Assembly (NCBI GenBank): GCA_937127245.1
Contig: CAKZLU010000029.1
Span: 131,502 to 195,501, forward strand
DNA: 64,000 nt
Direction: 5' to 3'
Source: an uncultured Actinomycetes bacterium
GTDB taxonomy: Bacteria > Actinomycetota > Geothermincolia > Fen-727 > JACVIW01
The first letter of the stretch is position 1. Every line of letters begins with the position of its first letter. Position numbers and translations under genes: made by a program. Positions 39,183 through 49,218 of the stretch are shown one piece after another. A model generated the notes under the pieces. The model did no database searches and was not told the origin of the DNA. It worked only from the letters and a program-made list of their open reading frames with translations.

Positions 39183-39971
39183 CTAAAGCAGCTTTTTCTC
39201 CGGTCCCCCCACCCTTTCGTAAGCGAAATCGAAAGGAATTTCGCCCGTAAGGAATCGATCAAGGTCCTCACCGTTATACAGCTTGATCACTATCTGACGG
39301 ACCTTGTTTGAGACCGTCTCGAGGAGCTCTTTGGTGACGCGCCTTTCGTAAAGGTCACCCAAATCGAGAGGATAGCCTATCCGGCAGATGGCTTTCTTAT
39401 AAATTATTGATGAGTAGCCCTTTTTGCTCTTGGGGTGTTTAACGAACTTTTCGACGACCGGAGCCGGGACTCTCGGAAGTCGCCTTTCGCCAACGCCTAT
39501 TATTGCCGCCGGGATCACTGGAACTCTTGCCATGAGAGCAAGCCTTGCAAACCCCGTCTTGAATCTGTTTATCTTTTCGGCGCGCGTCGGATCGAGTATG
39601 GTCTCTCCGCCTTCCGGGAATATCCCAACAATATCGCCTTGTTTGAGAATCTCCAAACCCCTTTCAAGCTGCCGCTCCACGCCTTCTCCACCTGTGAGCG
39701 AAACAGGAAAGGCGCCGAGCCACTGATGGAGATGCCCGTAGATGGGTATGTTCCAGGACCAGGAGGCGGCGGCGAAGTGTATGTATCTGTTCCTGACAGA
39801 GTATGCGAGAATGAGAGGGTCAAAAGCTGATCTGTGATTGCATACGATCACGGCCGCTCTGTCATCCGGGACGTTTTCCTGCCCCTGGATTTTTAGACGG
39901 AAGCGCGTGGCAATGAGCGGTCCAACAAAGAACCTGAGCGTTTCATAAAAGAGCATTTGGTTTGTTTCCAT
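39183..39971 (-). CDS. Lysophospholipid acyltransferase (PlsC-like)
   Basis: 262 aa; CNHRSAFDPL (HxxxxD), FPEGGE, PVIPAAI; C-terminal tail as in 6807-7661. Confidence 0.9.
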   Translation of the reverse strand: METNQMLFYETLRFFVGPLIATRFRLKIQGQENVPDDRAAVIVCNHRSAFDPLILAYSVRNRYIHFAAASWSWNIPIYGHLHQWLGAFPVSLTGGEGVERQLERGLEILKQGDIVGIFPEGGETILDPTRAEKINRFKTGFARLALMARVPVIPAAIIGVGERRLPRVPAPVVEKFVKHPKSKKGYSSIIYKKAICRIGYPLDLGDLYERRVTKELLETVSNKVRQIVIKLYNGEDLDRFLTGEIPFDFAYERVGGPEKKLL

Positions 39972-40330
39972 AAGTTGCCCCCTGAGATCGTAATTTTTTT
40001 TCTACAGGAGAAATAATAAGTGATTATAGACATCTGCGAAAATACCGCAAGGTGTTTTAAATTTTTCGGATGAAAAACGTTGCCAGTTGCAGTTGATTTT
40101 CCTCAAAGAGTGCGGATAGCGGTGCGCAATTGCGCTTATCTTGTGTTTGACTATCATTTCTTAATGCCTGGACAGCGTTTTTCTCTAATGAGGACGGTTC
40201 TTGCATTTTGAAGGCATTCAAATTTCTTTTTTGAAAGATATTTAGATGGCGGATATGATTTACATACCGACTTGCAAACTGGCTCCGTTTCTTATGATGG
40301 TCAAGGTGCTGTTTTGATTGGGAGGTAGTC

Positions 40331-42046
40331 ATGCTCGACGCGGTCATTTCGGGGGGAAAAGTAATTGATGGCACGGGAAAGCCAGCCTTCAGCGCGGACA
40401 TTGGCTTGTTCAAGGGAAAGATTTCTCGGCTAGGCTTGATCCAAGATGAAGCAAGGACGGTAATTGACGCTCGGGGCAAGTATGTCTGCCCGGGTTTCAT
40501 TGACATTCACTCACACAACGACCTTTATGTGATAAGGGACGATTACGAAGCCCTGTTTGAATCTTATCTCAGGCAGGGTATCACCACGAGTGTAGTGAGC
40601 AACTGCGGCTGGTCGGTATCGCCATGGACCCCCGGACACGGAGACGTGATGGGGGCGACAATTCGCAGCATGGGCATTCCGAAGGGTATCGATATTCAAT
40701 GGGAAACACAATCCGATTTCCATGATTATTTGAGGAAACGCGGTCTCCCCTTGAACTTCGTGCCGCTTGTCGCGCATGGACCCATAAGAATCGCGGTAAT
40801 GGGAGGAGAGGCTCGTTTCTCGACCGACGAAGAGTTAAACAGAATGAAAAAATTCGTCAGTGAGGGGATGGAAGCTGGGTGCAGGGGTTTTTCGACGGGA
40901 CTGACCTATTTTCCTGGTGTTTACTCTCATACGGATGAAATAGTGGAACTCGCCAAAGTTTGCGCCGAATATCAAGGTCGCTATGTGACACATGTCAGAG
41001 GTCATTCCGATACGTATGACAAGGCGGTTGAGGAAGCCATTGAAATTTCTGAAAGAAGCGGTTGCCCCCTTCAGCTTTCACATGTTTTTTGCGTTCCCTA
41101 CCTTGGAAAACTCGCTGATTTCCTTTACGGTGGTATGAATCTTATCGAAACGGTCAACAGAGTGATACCAATCCCGGGTGTTCCCAACCCCATTTTGAAA
41201 AAAGCGATGGAGAAAGTTGATCGAGCACTCGAGCGTAGCGTTGAGATCGGAATGGATTTCATCCCGTACGTGATGGGGAACACAACCGTCACTCAGCTTT
41301 ACCCACCCTGGGCAAATATGGGAGGGACTGACAAGATGCTGGAGAGGCTAAAAGACCCAGGTGAAAGAAGAAAAATTAGAGAGGACGTCGAGAATTTGAG
41401 ACCCAAGTGGCCGCACTGGGAAAAGGGGTCATGGCCTGACAATTATGTGAAATCTCTGGGTTGGAAGATGCTCAGGATACTTTCCGTTGGCAGCGAGAAG
41501 AACAGGCATATGGAAGGAAGGAGAGTCATTGATCTCGCCAAGGAAGCCGGAAAGCATCCGTTCGATTTTCTCACAGACCTTACGATTGAGGAAGATGGAA
41601 TGGTTACCTTTTTATTCGGAACTCCACCAAAGCCATGGGCCGAGAAAGTTTTTTTGAGCGCTCAGAGTCACCCCGAGCTTTCCGTGGGGGCGGATGTCGT
41701 GTTCCCGGAGGTTTGTTCTCCTCCACAATCCGCCTACGGGTGTTTCCCGAGAATAATCGAACACTATGTTAAGGAACTCAAGTTCTACACCCTCGAGGAC
41801 GCTATAAGAAGATGCACGGGGCTTTCCGCATCCAGATACGGTCTTGATGATCGTGGGGTTATAAAAGAGGGGGCGGCTGCCGACATAGTGATTTTTGATT
41901 ATAACAAGATCAGAGACAATTCAACGTATGATCGACCGAAAGCATATCCTTCAGGAATAGAATACGTGATGGTCAACGGTCGCATCGTGGTCGAGAAAGG
42001 CGAGTATAAAACGGGAATGCTCGCTGGGATGCTCTTGGTTAGATGA
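40331..42046 (+). CDS. N-acyl-D-amino-acid deacylase family amidohydrolase
   Basis: 571 aa; GKYVCPGFIDIHSHND, GCRGFSTGLTYFPGVYSHTDEIVELAK, THVRGHSDTYDKAVEEAIEI. Confidence 0.9.
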   Translation: MLDAVISGGKVIDGTGKPAFSADIGLFKGKISRLGLIQDEARTVIDARGKYVCPGFIDIHSHNDLYVIRDDYEALFESYLRQGITTSVVSNCGWSVSPWTPGHGDVMGATIRSMGIPKGIDIQWETQSDFHDYLRKRGLPLNFVPLVAHGPIRIAVMGGEARFSTDEELNRMKKFVSEGMEAGCRGFSTGLTYFPGVYSHTDEIVELAKVCAEYQGRYVTHVRGHSDTYDKAVEEAIEISERSGCPLQLSHVFCVPYLGKLADFLYGGMNLIETVNRVIPIPGVPNPILKKAMEKVDRALERSVEIGMDFIPYVMGNTTVTQLYPPWANMGGTDKMLERLKDPGERRKIREDVENLRPKWPHWEKGSWPDNYVKSLGWKMLRILSVGSEKNRHMEGRRVIDLAKEAGKHPFDFLTDLTIEEDGMVTFLFGTPPKPWAEKVFLSAQSHPELSVGADVVFPEVCSPPQSAYGCFPRIIEHYVKELKFYTLEDAIRRCTGLSASRYGLDDRGVIKEGAAADIVIFDYNKIRDNSTYDRPKAYPSGIEYVMVNGRIVVEKGEYKTGMLAGMLLVR

Positions 42047-42158
42047 GGGCTTTGTATTTCGCGCAATGACCCAGGTTTTATGCCGCTGCTTTTTGGAAGA
42101 AACCCAGCTTAAAGTGGCTTTTCGCAATTGTTTTTGCTTTTGCGGGCGCGGAGTGTTT

Positions 42159-43238
42159 CTATGAGGGTTTTGTGTTGATTCTTACGGTCGCCTCCCCCAA
42201 TTCTTTTAACTTCTTTTCTTTTGTAGCGTCCCGCACGGCTATTATGAAAGCAATACCCTGCATGAGAAGCACGTAATAGAACATGAAGAACCTCCATGCA
42301 AGCGTTACGAACCCCACGAGATTTTTCGGAACAAATATCAAGAAAACGCCCGCGAATACCGCCTCCGCGAAACCGCTTTCCCCGGGAAGCGGAATGAAAG
42401 GTTGAAGGCATGAAACCACGAGCTGAGCGAGCATCGCTTTCCAGAAGTGGTCCGGGAAACCGAGCCCGAGAAGGATTAGGGGCGCGACAAGAAAGCCTGA
42501 TCCCCAGAACAGAAAAGTCAACAATACGGCGGTCGCAAGCGTCTTTCTGCCGCTTTTCAAAATGGACCTGAGCCCTTGAGAATAATCACCGATTGCCATG
42601 GTGAATCTTTCAAGAAATCTTTCATAGCCTGTTCTCGATTTGAGCCAATAGGGCGTGTGATTCCTCAGAAATTCCGCGACTTTTTGTGGGTCCTTCATGG
42701 AATAGACAACGACAAGAAAGAAAGTGAAGCCTATTATTCCCGCGGTAACAAGAAGGGTTCTTACCCCGAAACTCACGTCCATTTTTGCCGCGCTCAAAGC
42801 AAGAATCACGGGTAAGGCGACGATGAAGAACAATATTGAAATCGCCGCGCCGCTGGTTATTACCGCGGTTGCCGCCCCACCGCTTAGGCCGTACCTTGTA
42901 AGAAAGAAAATCTCCGTGGGGATGCCTGCAGCATGAAATGGCGTTACCGAACCGGCAAAACTTCCGGCGAGAACCGCCTTGACGGTTTTTCCAAATGGAA
43001 GAGTTCCTCCGGCAGCCTTTATTAGCACCTGTGTTCTAAAACAGGTGGAGAGCCATCTACCCGATACGAGAGCAAGCAGAATAAGAAATACGAGCGGATT
43101 TATTTTTGAAACGGTTGTCCAGGTCGATTTATCCATGGTCAGATACATGATGAGCACGATTGTTCCCGCGCTGACAGAAAGCGCTGCGATAAAGCCAGTT
43201 CTGGTGGTCATTGACCTTTTCTGTGAGTTTGTTTTCAT
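42159..43238 (-). CDS. UPF0104/lysylphosphatidylglycerol synthase transmembrane-region family protein
   Basis: 359 aa; SGRWLSTCFRTQVLIKAAGG, AVLAGSFAGSVTPFHAAGIPTEIFFLTRYGLS, PLPGESGFAEAVF; multiple TM helices. Confidence 0.85.
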   Translation of the reverse strand: MKTNSQKRSMTTRTGFIAALSVSAGTIVLIMYLTMDKSTWTTVSKINPLVFLILLALVSGRWLSTCFRTQVLIKAAGGTLPFGKTVKAVLAGSFAGSVTPFHAAGIPTEIFFLTRYGLSGGAATAVITSGAAISILFFIVALPVILALSAAKMDVSFGVRTLLVTAGIIGFTFFLVVVYSMKDPQKVAEFLRNHTPYWLKSRTGYERFLERFTMAIGDYSQGLRSILKSGRKTLATAVLLTFLFWGSGFLVAPLILLGLGFPDHFWKAMLAQLVVSCLQPFIPLPGESGFAEAVFAGVFLIFVPKNLVGFVTLAWRFFMFYYVLLMQGIAFIIAVRDATKEKKLKELGEATVRINTKPS

Positions 43239-43549
43239 AAGTTACCCGTGTGTTTGATCACCAAAATCATATAACAATTAAATATGAGTAGGATTTGATT
43301 CACTTAATATCCCACCGCTCGAAAATTTTTTCCAGTATTTTACGAGAAGGCTATGTCAATTTCGATTGACATTATTCGATTAGGTTTTGAATAATGAATA
43401 CCAAATTTCTTGTAGTATGGTCGCTCAGGCTTCTTTAAATGGGTGAGGTAATAAGGTACCTCGAAAGCGCGAATGACCGGATGTTTTAGTTTGTTAAAGC
43501 CGTTCATGGATAGCTTATATGAGCGGTATTGAGGTAAATGGGGGTCAAG

Positions 43550-44773
43550 ATGAGGCATCTGGATGTTTTCCCCGTGCCGCGGGAATGGTTAAGTGAATCC
43601 GATATCGCTTTATCGGAGACGATTGAGAATTGGGCGGAAAAGGAAGTGATACAAAAGAGGCTTTCTCTCCGCGAGAGTTACGATTCCCTTCTTCTTCCAG
43701 CGATGAAAAGTCTTTTCTGCGACGTGGGGCTCCAGAAAATAGTTGTTTCTGAAGATGGCGAGTATGATAAAGCGGCGTATCCCATTACAGCGGTTCTGGC
43801 GTGCGAACATACCGCAATGGCTGACACAGGGATCTCGGCTCTCCTTTCAAACCTCCTTGTTTTCGAGTACTTAATACTTTGGAGCCGTGATTGTGGTTGC
43901 AAAATACCAGATGAATTGTTGAAGATTTTGGAGAAAGAAAAGCCTGTTATTTGCTCGCTTGTCTTGCCCATGTATGGAAGGAAAGGGCAAAAGCCCCAAA
44001 AGCGCCTGAACGGGCTTTGTTATCAAGTTGAAATCCAAACCGAAAACTCCGGCTTTTTTGTTACTGGTAGTGGAGTAAGACCTCAAGTCTCAGGACACGA
44101 CGCAAGCGTTTACCTGGTTCTTGCGGGTGACAACAACGGTGAACCGGTTCTGCTGGTTGTTCCGAGGGAAGCGAGGGGAGTTCTTCCGGGAGAGCCGTTA
44201 AAATCGACGGGACTTGCGGCAAGCCGAAACGCTGATGTGGATTTCAACGATGTGGAGATCGGGGAAGAGTATATTGTGGCAAGGGGGGATGAATACCTAT
44301 CGCACCTTCAAAATCTTTACTATGCCACCAGCGCAGCAGCCGCTTTAGGGGCGGTGCTTGCGTGTTTCGATATACACAGGGAATGGGGTAACACCAGGGT
44401 CATAAAAGGTAAGAGGAACATCTTTAAAGAAAACCCACTTGTAGCCTCTTTGATGGGAACCATAGCGTCTCGAATAGCCTCGGCAAGGTTTCTGGTTTAC
44501 GGAATGGGCAAGATGATTGCTGACCTTCTGCATGGGAAGTTGCCGGCGGCATCTGCTTCGTTCTTCATTAGCGCCGCTACCGCGCATGTTTTTGAAATTG
44601 CAACAACATGCGTTGACAACATGATGGAGCACATGGCTTCCGCAGGCTACGCAACTGAATGGAACTTGGAGCGATACTGGAGGGACATAAAGACTCTCGA
44701 ATCTTATGTTTTGCCTGGAACCGTCTTGAACATGCGCGCTGCAAGTCATTCATACGGTGTTAAGAATCTTTAA
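43550..44773 (+). CDS. Divergent acyl-CoA dehydrogenase-like protein
   Basis: 408 aa; aligns by eye at both ends with 44796-46064 but lacks a recognisable TEPxGGxD-type FAD/substrate loop. Confidence 0.82.
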   Translation: MRHLDVFPVPREWLSESDIALSETIENWAEKEVIQKRLSLRESYDSLLLPAMKSLFCDVGLQKIVVSEDGEYDKAAYPITAVLACEHTAMADTGISALLSNLLVFEYLILWSRDCGCKIPDELLKILEKEKPVICSLVLPMYGRKGQKPQKRLNGLCYQVEIQTENSGFFVTGSGVRPQVSGHDASVYLVLAGDNNGEPVLLVVPREARGVLPGEPLKSTGLAASRNADVDFNDVEIGEEYIVARGDEYLSHLQNLYYATSAAAALGAVLACFDIHREWGNTRVIKGKRNIFKENPLVASLMGTIASRIASARFLVYGMGKMIADLLHGKLPAASASFFISAATAHVFEIATTCVDNMMEHMASAGYATEWNLERYWRDIKTLESYVLPGTVLNMRAASHSYGVKNL

Positions 44774-44795
44774 AGGGGAGGAAGGGGAGGCATAA

Positions 44796-46064
44796 ATGAG
44801 AACCCTTGACGATTTTTCAAGACCTGTCGAGTATCTCTCGCCCCTTGATAAGTACCTTGGTATGATAGTTAGAGACTGGGCCGAGAAGCATGTCATACCT
44901 TACCGGCGCTCTTTTGATGAGGATTGGCAAGAGCATGAACTTATCGAGCCTGCCTTTAAGCGGCTAATGGGAGAGCTCGGTTTTCAGAGGATTCTCTTTC
45001 CCGAAGACCTCGGTGGCTGGGGACTGGGTCATTCCGATTATCTTGGCACAGGGGCTTTCCGCATTTTAGAAGAAGTTGCGAGAGCTGACTCGGGAATGGC
45101 AGTCGCTTTTGGGGTAATATTCTGGCCGCTTTTGATGATTTGCGTGGAGCCTCATGTCAACAGGAGGCTATGCGAGGAGTTTGCCCCTATGTTTTGCGGG
45201 ACTTCGGAACCGGTGTTTGCCGCTAACGCGATGACCGAACCTCAGGGAGGGGCTGATATCGAGAACCTGGAAGTGCTTAAGGGAAGCACCATACAGACAA
45301 CGGCGCGCCTGGAGGGAGACGAGTGGGTGATAAACGGTCATAAACTCTGGCCTACCAACAGTGGCGGCGTGGCGCGCCTTTTCGGTGTTGTTTGCACCAC
45401 TAACCCTGGCTCAACCGATCCAAATGATTTCGCGTTTATTTTCGTGCCCGCTGACACTCCTGGCGTGACTCAGAGTCCTCCATATCAAAAGGCGGGAATG
45501 GCCGCCGATAAGAACGGTGATATATGGTTGGAAAACGTTAGGGTTCCCTCATGGTACAGAGCTCACGGGCCGGGGGATGACCTCAAATATTTCAAGGAAG
45601 TCATATCCTTTGGGAACATGGGAAGCGTCGCTTTTGTATGCGGAGTTATGCTGAACGTTTACGAGATTCTCTATGATTACTGCTCCAACACTTATTTTCG
45701 CGGGAAGCCTCTTAAGGAGAACGACGACGTTGCCGGTGTTCTTGCGGATATAGCGAGCAGCCTTCAGGTGATAAGGCTTACCGGATATCAGCTTGCAAGA
45801 ATGCTTGACCGCCCTGACCTGTACGGGGATAGGTGGTCTAATGAGATTGTTGCTAAAGGAAGAGCAATAAAATATTTCGCATGCGACAGGGCGCTTGAGG
45901 AACTTGGAAAGGCAGTAAAGCTCATGGGTGCTTGCGGTTCGGACCGTGTTTGCGACGTGGAAAAACACTGGCGGGACTTGAAGATAGTCCAACTGTGGAT
46001 GGGGGGCAAGCAGCTCTGTCAGATGGAAGTTGCCAGATGGTTTTTTGATTGCGAAACACTTTAG
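44796..46064 (+). CDS. Acyl-CoA dehydrogenase
   Basis: 422 aa; ADSGMAVAFGV, AMTEPQGGADI, WVINGHKLWPTN, KLMGACGSDRVCDVEKHWRDLKIVQLWMG. Confidence 0.93.
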   Translation: MRTLDDFSRPVEYLSPLDKYLGMIVRDWAEKHVIPYRRSFDEDWQEHELIEPAFKRLMGELGFQRILFPEDLGGWGLGHSDYLGTGAFRILEEVARADSGMAVAFGVIFWPLLMICVEPHVNRRLCEEFAPMFCGTSEPVFAANAMTEPQGGADIENLEVLKGSTIQTTARLEGDEWVINGHKLWPTNSGGVARLFGVVCTTNPGSTDPNDFAFIFVPADTPGVTQSPPYQKAGMAADKNGDIWLENVRVPSWYRAHGPGDDLKYFKEVISFGNMGSVAFVCGVMLNVYEILYDYCSNTYFRGKPLKENDDVAGVLADIASSLQVIRLTGYQLARMLDRPDLYGDRWSNEIVAKGRAIKYFACDRALEELGKAVKLMGACGSDRVCDVEKHWRDLKIVQLWMGGKQLCQMEVARWFFDCETL

Positions 46065-46074
46065 GAGCGGTTCT

Positions 46075-46764
46075 ATGAGCGGTGGGGAATCCAAGAAGGG
46101 AATTTTCGAGGGTCTGGCAAGAGTGCTCTCCGAGGTTTTAAAAAGCCATTCGTTCAAGAAGAAAGCGGGGATTGTTCTCGAAAACCTCGATCCAGAGAAT
46201 GCGTCGCTTGTTGTTAGAACTCTCATGTGGCAGGACCCCAGTTTTTTCTTAAGTATTGTTGGGAGCGCGCCAAGTCTTGTTAACTCCGCTATATACGGGT
46301 TTGGAGAGCTTGTCTCTGGTTTTAAATCTTTTACCCCGGATGTTCTCGCGGGCTTCATTACGAATGCTATGCGCGAAATTGATTTTGCATCGCTCGGTGA
46401 GTCTCTCGGATTGCTCACCGCCCTTTATTTACAGGCGAGCAGTTCTGAAGTGGTGAAAATTTCGAACGACGAGCATCCGTTCGGGGCTTTCTGGGCAGGC
46501 TTGAGAAGGGGATTTGCAAAGGGTTATGCCTCGGAGGAGTACGGTCCCGTTTTGGCGGAGAGGATCTCGGAGTTTCTGACATCGCGGCTATTAATGATTG
46601 AGGAAAGGTTGGCCGCAGATGATCCGACCCTGAAAGCGGCCTCCGATAAACTCATTGAGGCTATCGGTAGGATAAAAGGTGAGTGTCCAAATGTGGCTGA
46701 GAATTTCTTAAGGCCTCTTGGCGATATTTTCAAAAGTGACGACTGCTTAGAATCGAGTGAGTAA
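46075..46764 (+). CDS. All-helical hypothetical protein, family member 1
   Basis: 229 aa; VVRTLMWQDPSFFLSIVGSAPSLVNSAIYGFGELVSGFKSFTPDVLAGFITNAMREIDF, similar to 46784-47500. Confidence 0.7.
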   Translation: MSGGESKKGIFEGLARVLSEVLKSHSFKKKAGIVLENLDPENASLVVRTLMWQDPSFFLSIVGSAPSLVNSAIYGFGELVSGFKSFTPDVLAGFITNAMREIDFASLGESLGLLTALYLQASSSEVVKISNDEHPFGAFWAGLRRGFAKGYASEEYGPVLAERISEFLTSRLLMIEERLAADDPTLKAASDKLIEAIGRIKGECPNVAENFLRPLGDIFKSDDCLESSE

Positions 46765-46783
46765 GTACACGCGAGAGGGAAAA

Positions 46784-47500
46784 ATGAACGGACCTCCGGA
46801 AGGCTCAACAGCGGAAGGCGCGGAAAGCTCGAAGGTTGCGGGCACGGGCGCGAGGGTTCTTCGTGAGCTGATAAGGACACCCGCGTTCATGGAGATAGTC
46901 AAGACCGATCTTGCCAGCATACAACCTGAGCGCGCAAGAGAACTCATTTCAACTCTTGTGTGGTCTGACCCGAACCTTTCGCTCAGTCTGATTGGCGCAA
47001 TACCTGACCTTTTTAACTATCTTGTTGAGTGTCTCCTCGCATTGGGAAGAGAACTCGGCAAGTTCACTCCGGAACTTCTCGGTGTCTTTTTGAATTCCCT
47101 TGGGGGAAGAATAGATGTTGGGCGGATAAGGGATATTTCCAGAGTTTACGGGCCTTTGCTGAAGGAAACGGCGGAAGTTGATCCCAATCTCATTGAGGCG
47201 CTTTCTTCTTCAGCCATGGAGACCGTAAATAGCATCATGAGAACAACCGCTTCCCTGATTGAGCTTATGTTACAGAGTGAGGAATCGTACTCAACGTCCG
47301 TAAGGAAAGCCGATGGTGCCGCCTTGGGACGTCTTGTTACAGAGATTGCCCGCTTTTTCAAAGTGCTGTTCTCAGATGAGCGCTTTTTATTTGATTTCCT
47401 GAAGAGCACAGATTGGAAAATTGTTCTTGGTGCTTTGATTGCTTTTGTCTCGTGTTTTCTCAAGGCGCTTGGTCATCTCCTTAGAAGGACAAGCAGGTGA
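46784..47500 (+). CDS. All-helical hypothetical protein, family member 2
   Basis: 238 aa; LISTLVWSDPNLSLSLIGAIPDLFNYLVECLLALGRELGKFTPELLGVFLNSLGGRID. Confidence 0.7.
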   Translation: MNGPPEGSTAEGAESSKVAGTGARVLRELIRTPAFMEIVKTDLASIQPERARELISTLVWSDPNLSLSLIGAIPDLFNYLVECLLALGRELGKFTPELLGVFLNSLGGRIDVGRIRDISRVYGPLLKETAEVDPNLIEALSSSAMETVNSIMRTTASLIELMLQSEESYSTSVRKADGAALGRLVTEIARFFKVLFSDERFLFDFLKSTDWKIVLGALIAFVSCFLKALGHLLRRTSR

Positions 47501-47715
47501 TCTTGCGAAAAGAATATGAGCGGTTAAGTGAGAAAAAACCGCTTTAGCTCGAAATTCTATGATCTTATACCTTGATGTTTTGCTTGTTTGTGTGGAATAT
47601 GGTGACGGTTTGGTTTTCGGGTGAGGTTCTCTTAATGGATGTGGAAAGCTGGCGATGGTTACTCGTGCGATTGTAATTGTTCAGGATAAGAGAATAACTT
47701 GGGGGGGAACGGGTA

Positions 47716-49218
47716 TTGGAAGATAATTCTAAGAAAGCGGCGGATTTCCGCCAGATCTCACCGCAGCGCCTGACCGAGGTGGTCGAATTACTTGATCGAC
47801 AGACGTTTGACCTTCTCCTGTCTGGCGATCCTGAAAATCTGCTTGAGATAACTTCCCGTCTTGACGCGTTATTTCTCGTTAAATTAAGGTTCTTGGCTTC
47901 TGCGAGCCAGTACCTCATCTCTCTTCCACCACAACAGCGGACGTCGGTGGCTCGCAAGATTGCCGAGCGAATTGACGGGAGGGAAATCGCTCGTTCGCTT
48001 GAATCCGTCATCCACGCGCTAAGATTGGTTCTTGAGGAGGACCCTCAAATCAGGGAATTGATTTCGGAGAAGATTGCCGATTTCCTCGATGCGCCTGATT
48101 TTGGAAAATTGCGGGTAGGGATAACAGCCGCAAGCGAAAATTTGTTTGCCCTCGTCGAGCAGGCGGTGGAGCGAATAGCCCAGGATCCGGTTACGGTGGC
48201 CAATCTTGTTGGCATTGTGCCACCTTTGGTGAATGGTTTTCTTCGCGTCACCTCGCACCTCGCGAAAAGTCTTTCTTTGCCTGAGGAGGTTTTGGCAAGC
48301 GCAATCTTCAACATAATATTGGCGATTAATACCGAAGTTTTAGCTGATCTTATAAACGGGCTTTCTGCGAAAATAAACGAAATTCACACAGGGAATGTTA
48401 TTCTCGGGGGAGACGAGAGAGAATTCCGCAAGGTTTCCTACGATTTTCTTGTCTCACTTACCGAGAATATTGATATTGATTCAGTTTCAAATGCTCTTAT
48501 CGCGCTTGGAGAAGACGCATCGGATTTCTTTGAGTCCATTATTCGAGTAATCTCGGTGCATCCCGAAGTGGCTTCTTCTTTCGCCAGGGCGCTTGTTGAA
48601 ATCCAGGCGTTGACCGTAAAAGCGGCTTCATCAGCATTAGAAGAATTATCAGGGCTGCCCGATTCCTTTTTCGAAGAGACGGTTTCCCACATGCGCGAGT
48701 TTGCTGACCCGAGCGTGATTGCCCGTCTTGCAAACAATGTCTTCATCCTCTTAGACCGTATGTATCGCGCTGACAAAATGTTTCATTATGAATTCGCCTC
48801 AAAGGTTATTGATGATTTGGACCTTGGAAACATCGCGTCGGTGTCGAGTGAGTTCATCGGGGCATATGTTAACACTTTGGCGTCGAGAATCTTTGCCGAC
48901 GGCCTCTTCTCGCCGGAGAAAGGAAGCGAAATCGTTAACGAAGCTCTCAAGCGGTATGACGAGGCTGCTAAATCAGGGAAGCTAAGAGGGGAGCTTCTGC
49001 CGAGATTCTTTGCCGGTCTTGATAAAGATGAACTTGCCAGAGCATCTTCAAACGTTTGTTCAGCCATGTGGAATGCTTACGAGCGCGATCCTGAAAAATT
49101 TACAGAGTTCTTAAAACCTTTTCTTCTCACCGGTTTCAAGATCGTATGGAAATCGTTAATCGCTCGCTTGAAGAAAATTTCCAAAACAATTGTTTTTAGG
49201 AAAAATCCGGAGGTGTGA
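47716..49218 (+). CDS. All-helical repeat-like hypothetical protein, long member
   Basis: 500 aa, TTG start; DPVTVANLVGIVPPLVNGFLRVTSHLAKSLSLPEEVLASAIFNIILAI resembles the core of the two preceding proteins. Confidence 0.7.
   Translation: MEDNSKKAADFRQISPQRLTEVVELLDRQTFDLLLSGDPENLLEITSRLDALFLVKLRFLASASQYLISLPPQQRTSVARKIAERIDGREIARSLESVIHALRLVLEEDPQIRELISEKIADFLDAPDFGKLRVGITAASENLFALVEQAVERIAQDPVTVANLVGIVPPLVNGFLRVTSHLAKSLSLPEEVLASAIFNIILAINTEVLADLINGLSAKINEIHTGNVILGGDEREFRKVSYDFLVSLTENIDIDSVSNALIALGEDASDFFESIIRVISVHPEVASSFARALVEIQALTVKAASSALEELSGLPDSFFEETVSHMREFADPSVIARLANNVFILLDRMYRADKMFHYEFASKVIDDLDLGNIASVSSEFIGAYVNTLASRIFADGLFSPEKGSEIVNEALKRYDEAAKSGKLRGELLPRFFAGLDKDELARASSNVCSAMWNAYERDPEKFTEFLKPFLLTGFKIVWKSLIARLKKISKTIVFRKNPEV

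Noticed and set aside
45549-46418. 289-aa minus-strand ORF
   Set aside because: Antisense to the clearly coding acyl-CoA dehydrogenase and first helical protein; no protein-like motifs.
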